From the NCBI RefSeq assembly GCF_025144725.1, contig NZ_JALXKS010000007.1, positions 32,446-96,445 on the forward strand: 64,000 nucleotides of DNA. The letters run 5' to 3'. A model generated the notes under the pieces. That model ran no database searches and was not told the origin of the DNA. It worked only from the letters and a program-made list of their open reading frames with translations. Position numbers and translations under genes: made by a program. This document shows positions 58,632-64,000 of this stretch, in pieces; the first letter of the stretch is position 1; each line of letters begins with the position of its first letter. The stretch is from Brevibacterium sp. p3-SID960 (lineage in GTDB: Bacteria; Actinomycetota; Actinomycetes; Actinomycetales; Brevibacteriaceae).

Positions 58632-59434
58632 TCAGTGAGAGGCGTGACCGCCCGGATCCGGCGGAGCGGTGATCGTCTCCGATCCCGTCCCGTCCTCCGT
58701 CACGAGGAATTGGCCCATCATCCCGGAGTCCTCGTGCTGCAGCAGATGGCAGTGCACCATGTACGGCACGCTCGCGCTCGCGCAGTCCTCGAACCGCATG
58801 AGGAGTCGCACGGGTCTCCCCGGGTGGAGAGGAACCGTGTCCTTCCAGCCCCGCAGCCACACCGGCGGGTCCCCACCGTCGACGTCGAGGATGCGGAACT
58901 GCACATCGTGGACGTGGACGTTGTGCGGGAAGACGTCCGGGGTCGTCACCTCCCACAGCTCCGCATCACCCAGCCGCCGGCCGCGAACCGGACCACGACC
59001 TCGGCGCGCTCGCCCGGTGACTCCAGCAGACCACCATCGGTCCCCACCAGCAGGAACGGCCGGTCATCGGCGAAGCGCAGGTCCAGGAACCGGGCGGCGC
59101 TGCCGTTGAGCAGGCGCAGGCGGACCTCCGTGGTCGTCACCGCGAACTCCGCCCCCGCGAGGCCGTCGGCCAGCAGCGTGCGCCCCACCGTGCCCAGCGC
59201 GTTGTCGCCCTCCGTGCGGATGATGCGACCGTCGCGGTCGCGGAGCTTGTGCTGGAGGACGAGCGGCACGTCGTCGACACCGTACTCGTGCGGCAGCCCG
59301 GTCGCGGCACTGTCCTCGTCGTCGACCAGCACGAGGCCAGCGAACCCCTTGAGCACCTGCTCCTCCATCTCGCCGTGCGGGTGCGGGTGGTACCAGAGGG
59401 TCGCGGAGAGGTGGGTGCGTGCGAGAGGGGGCAT
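58632..59434 (-). pseudogene. Multicopper oxidase remnant
   Basis: Two out-of-frame pieces of a laccase-like multicopper oxidase. Piece one (59434 to about 58970) has TLWYHPHPHGEMEEQVLKG and LLNGSAARFLDLRF; piece two (to 58632) has PHNVHVHDVQFRILDVDGG and the C-terminal copper site MVHCHLLQHEDSGMMGQF. The first cupredoxin domain is missing and the domains between RAEVVVRF and the WEVTTPDVFPHN segment are shortened, with a frame change at the join. Copper ligands that remain are intact, so decay is recent. Confidence 0.75.
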
Positions 59435-59580
59435 GCCTCGACGGTAGGGAGGCGGCGGGTCGCGGCGCGTCCCTCCGCAGGCGACGACCGTGTGCGCCCG
59501 GAGGCGATGTGCGCGGTGGTCGCTCGCGCTCGCCGGGCCGGAGCGAGCCAGTCGAGCCGGGCGAGCACGAGCGGTCGGGA

Positions 59581-61008
59581 TCAGATCACCGCGGGAATCG
59601 GCCTCCCCGTGTCGGTGTGATCGTCGATCGTCGAGAGTGGTCCGCCCACCCGGTACTGGGCGCCGCGGTGGTGGTCCGGCAGCCGATCGCCTGCGCCGAA
59701 GAGCTTGTGGCGCAGCGTGCCGGGTGTGTACTCCTCCTGGTAGACGCCCCGGCGCTGCAACTCCGGTACGACGAGGTCGGCCACGTCCTCGAAGGTCCCC
59801 GGCGTCGTCGCATAGGCCAGGTTGAAGCCGTCGACGTCCGTGTACTCGACGATGTCCGTGAGGGTGTCCGTGATCTCCGCCGGCGAGCCGATGAAGTTCT
59901 GGCCCTGTCCGCCCACGCCGCCCAGTTTGACGATGTCGCGCACGGTCCACGTCCGCCCGTCCGCGTTCTCGCCCTGGAACGCCTCGAGCGCGGATTGGAT
60001 CGCGTTCGACTGCACGTTCCCCAGCGGCTCGTCGAGGTCGTAGGTCGACAGGTCGACGCCCAGCCACCCGGAGAAGAACACCTGCGTGCCCTCGACGCTC
60101 GCGTACGAGAGGAGGTCCTCGTACTTCGCGCGAGCGCCGGCGGCCGTCTCGTCCGTGATGATGGAGCTCAGCAGGTAGATCTTCGCGTCGTACGGGTCGC
60201 GGCCCGCCTCGACCAGCGCCTTCCGGATCCGCGCGACCGTGCTCTTCGCCGCATCGCGCGTGGGACCGCCGATGAAGATGGCCTCCGCGTTCTGAGCGGC
60301 GAACGCGACTCCGCGCGGAGAGGCACCCGCCTGGAACACGACCGGGGTGCGCTGCGGCGAGGGCTCGGACAGGTGGATGCCGGGGACGTCGAAGTGCGTC
60401 CCGTGGTGTCCGATGTGGTGTACCTTCTCCGGGATCGCGAACACGCCTGTGGCGGTGTCGCGGACGACCGCGTCGTCCTCCCATGATCCCTCGAGCAGCT
60501 TGTAGATCACCTCGAGGTACTCATCCGCGTGGTCGTAGCGGGCGTCGTGCGCCAGCTGGTCCGCCTGTCCGAAGTTGCGGGCGGCGGACGGCAGGTAGCC
60601 GGTCACGATGTTCCAGCCCACGCGCCCCTTCGTGAGGTGGTCGAGGGTGGAGAGTCGGCGCGCGAACGGCACGGGATGCTCGAACGCGGTGCCGGCCGTG
60701 ATCCCGAAGCCCACGTGCTCCGTGACGGCCGCCCCGATTGCCGCGAGCTGGACGGGGTCGTTGACCGGCACCTGGGCGCCCTGGCGGATCGCGGCGAGGT
60801 CATTGCCGCCGAACACGTCGTAGGTCCCCAGCACGTCCGCGATGAAGATCGCGTCGAAAAGTCCGCGCTCGGCGATCCGGGCCAGGTCCTGCCAGTACTC
60901 GAGATCCTTGTACTGCCATGCTCGGTCGCCCGGATACCGCCACAGGCCGGGTGACTGGTGGGCGACGCAGTTCATATCGAACGCGTTGAACCGGATCTGC
61001 TTCGTCAT
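59581..61008 (-). CDS. LLM-class FMN-dependent monooxygenase (NtaA/SnaA/DszA family)
   Basis: Flavin-dependent monooxygenase of 475 residues. It opens with RFNAFDMNCVAHQSPGLWRYP, typical of the NtaA group, and shows the conserved ITAGTAFEHPVPFARRLSTLDHL (split over 20 residues), GRVGWNIVTGYL, and FQAGASPRG. Members oxidise nitrilotriacetate, EDTA, dibenzothiophene sulfone or similar using reduced FMN from a partner reductase; none is adjacent. The substrate is unknown. It is separated from upstream genes by a 0.65-kb gap. Confidence 0.88.
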   Translation of the reverse strand: MTKQIRFNAFDMNCVAHQSPGLWRYPGDRAWQYKDLEYWQDLARIAERGLFDAIFIADVLGTYDVFGGNDLAAIRQGAQVPVNDPVQLAAIGAAVTEHVGFGITAGTAFEHPVPFARRLSTLDHLTKGRVGWNIVTGYLPSAARNFGQADQLAHDARYDHADEYLEVIYKLLEGSWEDDAVVRDTATGVFAIPEKVHHIGHHGTHFDVPGIHLSEPSPQRTPVVFQAGASPRGVAFAAQNAEAIFIGGPTRDAAKSTVARIRKALVEAGRDPYDAKIYLLSSIITDETAAGARAKYEDLLSYASVEGTQVFFSGWLGVDLSTYDLDEPLGNVQSNAIQSALEAFQGENADGRTWTVRDIVKLGGVGGQGQNFIGSPAEITDTLTDIVEYTDVDGFNLAYATTPGTFEDVADLVVPELQRRGVYQEEYTPGTLRHKLFGAGDRLPDHHRGAQYRVGGPLSTIDDHTDTGRPIPAVI

Positions 61009-61655
61009 GCGCGCACCGCCTCGCGCGCGGCGTCTTGCTCCTGGCCGGCGGACTCGGTCGCCGCCCCGCCCGTCGTCTCGCCCTTTGCCCCACTGGCAGA
61101 GACGCCCACGTCACGAGGACGTGCATTGGAATCCCGAAGTACGACGGGCCGTGACTGAGCTCCGAGGAAGGGGTCTGTCACAGGTTGTAGTCTCCGATGC
61201 ATACGTCCTCGACCGGACCCCGATCAGGGTGTTTAATGCTCTACTGGAGGGTACATGAGGTGTTCCCTTTGAAACATCATTACTCGTTCCAGCTGCTTCG
61301 ACGTCGAGTTACGGTTGCTCGGGACTTTGTACGGGTACTTATCGGGATCGATAGTGGGCGCGGTCGCTGCGAACGACTCTTTCGCTTGCCTTCTTCGAGT
61401 TCCAGATGGGCACGCAACTTTCGCTGGAAGTCTCTTGTGCAAAACGAATCGGACAGCCGGAGACGGGTCGATTTCCGGCCAGCGTCGGATCGAATGGATA
61501 ATGCGACTGAATTCCTTCCCTCTATTGACAGCCATGCGAGCTGACTGGATGGTCAGTCGCCCAGGTTAAACCGTCAGAAACGCCGTAGATACAACGATCG
61601 TCGTAGCACCAACGCGGGATTGTAGGGCAATCTCGACGTCTCTAACGTCGTGTGC
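61009..61655. other. 647-bp gene-free, relatively AT-rich stretch
   Basis: No gene is supported. A 100-codon frame on the minus strand (61233-61535) has no ribosome site or family resemblance. The base composition is visibly richer in A+T than the surroundings from about 61200 to 61620, suggesting foreign or decayed DNA. It probably marks the edge of the acquired block. Confidence 0.5.
61620..61648 (+). promoter_or_regulatory. Candidate promoter, leaderless transcript
   Basis: TTGTAG (61620-61625), 17-nt spacer, TAACGT (61643-61648); the predicted start falls on the ATG at 61656. Confidence 0.45.
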
Positions 61656-61871
61656 ATGGACACGAATACGATATCCCGCCGCTCATTGTTCGCATCCGGC
61701 GCAGCAGTTCTCGGATCCGCAGTACTGCTCAGTGCCGCGCCCGGCCACGCTGCCGAAAACTGGCCCATGACCGAAGCCGCCGGCTTCCGCACCTCCGACG
61801 CCGATGGTGGTGAGGCCTCGAATCCGGCTAACCGCCTCGGCTGCGCGCTCGGCCGCGGATTGGAGGGCTGA
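61656..61871 (+). CDS. Tat-type signal-peptide frame preceding an amidase
   Basis: A 71-codon frame beginning MDTNTISRRSLFASGAAVLG, a twin-arginine signal with hydrophobic core and AHA-like cleavage site (SAAPGHAAEN), followed by a short mature part. It stops at TGA 61869-61871, and the amidase ATG at 61875 is in the same frame. Either this is the detached export signal of the amidase (one nonsense mutation would explain the split) or a separate small exported protein. Leaderless promoter likely. Confidence 0.5.
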   Translation: MDTNTISRRSLFASGAAVLGSAVLLSAAPGHAAENWPMTEAAGFRTSDADGGEASNPANRLGCALGRGLEG

Positions 61872-61874
61872 GTT

Positions 61875-62321
61875 ATGGCAGAACCCATCTGGATCGGCAG
61901 CCCGAACTTCAACCAGGGTCGTGGAGGCTCCGGCATCGACCGGATCGTCATCCACTACATCGTCGGCACCCTCGCCGCCGCGGATGCCACCTTCAAGGAC
62001 CCCGCCTCCCAGGTCAGCGCCCACTACGGCATCGGCGAAGGAGCCCTGCATCAGTACGTGAGCGAAGGCGACACCGCCTGGCATGCCGGCAGCTTCGGCA
62101 TGAACCAGCGCAGCATCGGCATCGAGCACTCCGCAGACCAGAACCGTGCCCCCGACGAGTTCACCTACAACACCTCGATCGCACTGTGTGCGCGCATCTG
62201 CCGCGATTACGGACTTGACCCGCACGTCGCGCTCATCCCACACAGCTCCGTTGTCGCCACCTCATGTCCGGGTACCGTCGACTTCGAGCGCATCAAGACC
62301 GCGGTCGCCGCCGCAGTCTGA
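61875..62321 (+). CDS. N-acetylmuramoyl-L-alanine amidase (amidase_2 domain)
   Basis: A 148-residue zinc amidase domain that cleaves the glycan-peptide bond of peptidoglycan. Zinc ligands are seen as His in RIVIHYIVG and the later IPHSSVVATSCPG; ALHQYVSEGDTAWHAGS and RSIGIEHS complete the fold. It has its own GGAGG 8 nt before the ATG, so it can be translated alone, but without a signal peptide it would stay in the cytoplasm unless joined to the upstream Tat frame. It also resembles phage endolysin domains. Confidence 0.82.
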   Translation: MAEPIWIGSPNFNQGRGGSGIDRIVIHYIVGTLAAADATFKDPASQVSAHYGIGEGALHQYVSEGDTAWHAGSFGMNQRSIGIEHSADQNRAPDEFTYNTSIALCARICRDYGLDPHVALIPHSSVVATSCPGTVDFERIKTAVAAAV

Positions 62322-62388
62322 GCCTCACCCGCAGGAGCGGGCCCTGATCACCCTCGAATACCTGCCACCACAATCGCATCCCCGCCCC

Positions 62389-62422
62389 GGCGCCGCCCAG
62401 CCTCACTGCGCTGGGCGGCGCC
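62389..62422. terminator. Hairpin terminator after amidase
   Basis: Perfect 12-bp inverted repeat GGCGCCGCCCAG (62389-62400) and CTGGGCGGCGCC (62411-62422) with a 10-nt loop, followed by CTGTCCTT. Confidence 0.75.
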
Positions 62423-62482
62423 CTGTCCTTACACTGTGTGACCCGGATCTCACGAATGCGCGTGCGGGGCTAAGATCATGGT

Positions 62483-63610
62483 ATGAAACTTCCACACAGC
62501 GATATTGATCCCGGCGGCCTACTGGAGTACTCCGTCGTCTTCACAGACCGCTCCCTCAACCACATGTCCGCCCGCTTCGTCTCCGTCATGGAGGAGACGC
62601 TGTCGATCCTGCGCAGCACCTACAACGCCAAGACCGCGGTGCTCGTCCCCGGCGGCGGCTCCTACGGAATGGAATCGGTCGCCCGCCAGTTCGCCGGCGG
62701 CAAGCGCTGCCTCATCGTGCGCAACGGCCAGTTCTCCTACCGCTGGTCGCAGATCCTCGACACCGGCCAGATCCCGGCCGAACACGAGGTGCTCAAGGCC
62801 CGCCCGGCCGGCGGCGATGTCGACGCAGGATTCGCTCCTCCCCCCATCGACGAGGTCGTCGAGACCATCCGCCGCCAGCGCACCGAGCTCGTTCTCGCCC
62901 CGCACGTCGAGACCGCCTCGGGCGTGCTGCTCAGCGATGACTACATGCGCCAGATCGCAGACGCCGTACACGAGGTGGGCGGCCTGTTCGTCCTCGACTG
63001 CGTCGCCTCCGGCCCGCTGTGGGTCGATATGGACGACATCGGCGTCGACATTCTGCTCTCGGCCCCGCAGAAGGGCTGGAGTGGTACTCCGTGCGCCGGC
63101 TACATCATGCTCAGTGAGCGCGCCCGCACCGCGATCGAGGGCACCACGAGCTCCAGCTTCGCGCTCGACCTGAAGAAGTGGATGACGATCTGCGAGGGCT
63201 ACGCCGCCGGCAAACACGGCTACCACGCCACGATGCCGACCGACTCGATCACCCATAACCTCACCCTCATGCAGGAGGCCGTCGAATTCGGGCTGCCGCA
63301 GCTGCGTGAGCGCCAGGTCGAACTCGGCGACAGAGTCCGTCAGCTCTTCAGCTCCCGCGGCTACTCCTCAGTCGCTGCAGAGGGCTGGCAGTCTCCGACA
63401 GTCGTCGTCGTGCAGGCCAAGCGACCCGCCGCCGAGGAGGTGGCCGCGTTTGCTCAGGCAGGCGTGCAGGTGGCCGGCGGGGTCCCGCTCATGGTCGACG
63501 AGCCGGAGGACTTCCAGACTTTCCGCATCGGCTTGTTCGGCCTTGACAAGTGGGCTGATGTCGACGCGGCGGCAGCGCAGCTGGAGACTGCGCTCGACCA
63601 GGTCGGCTGA
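62483..63610 (+). CDS. Class V PLP-dependent aminotransferase
   Basis: Fold-type I aminotransferase of 375 residues in the alanine-glyoxylate/serine-pyruvate group. The PLP lysine lies in SAPQKGWSGTPC, with the preceding DCVASGPLWVDMDDIGVD and the cofactor-contacting VPGGGSYGMESVARQF and PHVETASGVLL. No Shine-Dalgarno is visible, while TAAGAT at 62471-62476 would place transcription on the A of the ATG, so it is probably leaderless. Exact substrates are unknown. Confidence 0.88.
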   Translation: MKLPHSDIDPGGLLEYSVVFTDRSLNHMSARFVSVMEETLSILRSTYNAKTAVLVPGGGSYGMESVARQFAGGKRCLIVRNGQFSYRWSQILDTGQIPAEHEVLKARPAGGDVDAGFAPPPIDEVVETIRRQRTELVLAPHVETASGVLLSDDYMRQIADAVHEVGGLFVLDCVASGPLWVDMDDIGVDILLSAPQKGWSGTPCAGYIMLSERARTAIEGTTSSSFALDLKKWMTICEGYAAGKHGYHATMPTDSITHNLTLMQEAVEFGLPQLRERQVELGDRVRQLFSSRGYSSVAAEGWQSPTVVVVQAKRPAAEEVAAFAQAGVQVAGGVPLMVDEPEDFQTFRIGLFGLDKWADVDAAAAQLETALDQVG

Positions 63611-63680
63611 CACAGCTCTCTTCAGCGGGCGGCGATGATTCGCTGCTCACCCCGCGCGTCACCGACTCGGTGACCTCAGA

Positions 63681-63914
63681 TCAGGACAGCTCCTCCGCCT
63701 CGATCGCGCGACCGCCGACCACTACGCGCGTGCCGCTTTCGAGGTCGACGTCCCCGCCCTTGCTGCGGGTGGGTGCGCGGCCGGTGATGACGAGTGCCTC
63801 ATTGGGTGCGGCGACGCGATAGGCGCGGCGGAACATGATGAAACCGATGATGCCGGTGATGAAGACGACGGCGAGGATCGCACCGATTCCGGTCACCAGC
63901 GTGGGATCGAACAT
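63681..63914 (-). CDS. Flotillin-like N-terminal fragment (77 aa)
   Basis: One N-terminal membrane helix (VTGIGAILAVVFITGIIGFIMF) followed by YRVAAPNEALVITGR and VVVGGRAI, as in flotillin/FloT N-termini, which bind membranes as scaffolds. Flotillins continue for about 400 residues more, whereas this frame stops after GGRAIEAEELS. Either a truncated flotillin or a short standalone relative. The ATG at 63914 is the first that gives the family opening; no strong ribosome site. Confidence 0.55.
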   Translation of the reverse strand: MFDPTLVTGIGAILAVVFITGIIGFIMFRRAYRVAAPNEALVITGRAPTRSKGGDVDLESGTRVVVGGRAIEAEELS

Positions 63915-64000
63915 GGGGGTTCGCTTGTAAGAGGCAGCGGGGGCTGCTGGCAGTGCCGAATGGGTCACTGGCAGACTGTCCGAAGAATGTCAGGCTCGGC

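Noticed and set aside
61233..61535. A 100-codon minus-strand frame in the gene-free stretch
   Set aside because: No ribosome site, no domain and no codon bias like its neighbours.

Overview
The window is GC-rich and carries the canonical actinobacterial replication-origin neighbourhood. In order it has cca, a Nudix hydrolase, a DUF6049 protein, murJ, a pseudokinase, trxB, trxA, a CwlM-like protein, parB/parA, rsmG, jag, yidC, yidD, rnpA, rpmH, dnaA, oriC, dnaN, recF, dciA, an M50 protease, gyrB, gyrA, a DUF3566 protein, tRNA-Ile and tRNA-Ala. Gene order and codon use fit a Micrococcales-type organism, and Brevibacterium is my best guess (inference only).

Region 1 (1-34,210) is conserved core. 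A class A penicillin-binding protein cut by the window edge and an acyl-CoA synthetase come first, then the cell-envelope/redox block, then the segregation block with six perfect parS cores at 16.0-18.6 kb, three of them inside parB. The dnaA-dnaN gap is the likely oriC. Replication and supercoiling genes run rightward from it; the ribosomal, RNase P and membrane-insertion genes run leftward.

Region 2 (34.2-43.7 kb) is an accessory element beside tRNA-Ala. A tyrosine integrase faces a long leftward array of small, mostly unknown genes that overlap head to tail. It includes a calcineurin-like phosphoesterase, an ATP-grasp enzyme, three proteins sharing an N-terminal VPAGVPxGGQF motif, and a complete tmRNA gene whose tag I read as ATLHRSAFGLAA. 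No capsid, terminase or conjugation genes are seen, so it looks like a prophage or satellite remnant. This is the best candidate for an undescribed system.

Region 3 (43.9-48.6 kb) is a TniA/TniB-type transposon with two serine resolvases, followed by a cadmium/lead-type regulator-transporter pair (CmtR-like, CadD-like).

Region 4 (49.0-54.9 kb) is a phosphite-use operon: ABC transporter (ptxA, ptxB, ptxC), NAD-dependent phosphite dehydrogenase (ptxD) and a GntR/UTRA regulator, with a divergent PhnM-like amidohydrolase and a palindromic operator between them. Its right edge abuts a 3'-truncated glutamate dehydrogenase gene.

Region 5 (54.9-61.0 kb) holds nitrogen genes (gdhA remnant, XRE-cupin regulator, amtB-glnK with a PII protein lacking Tyr51), a decayed multicopper oxidase and a flavin-dependent monooxygenase. 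Region 6 (61.0-64.0 kb) has a 0.65 kb gene-free stretch, an amidase preceded by a separate Tat-signal frame, a class V aminotransferase and a short flotillin-like fragment.
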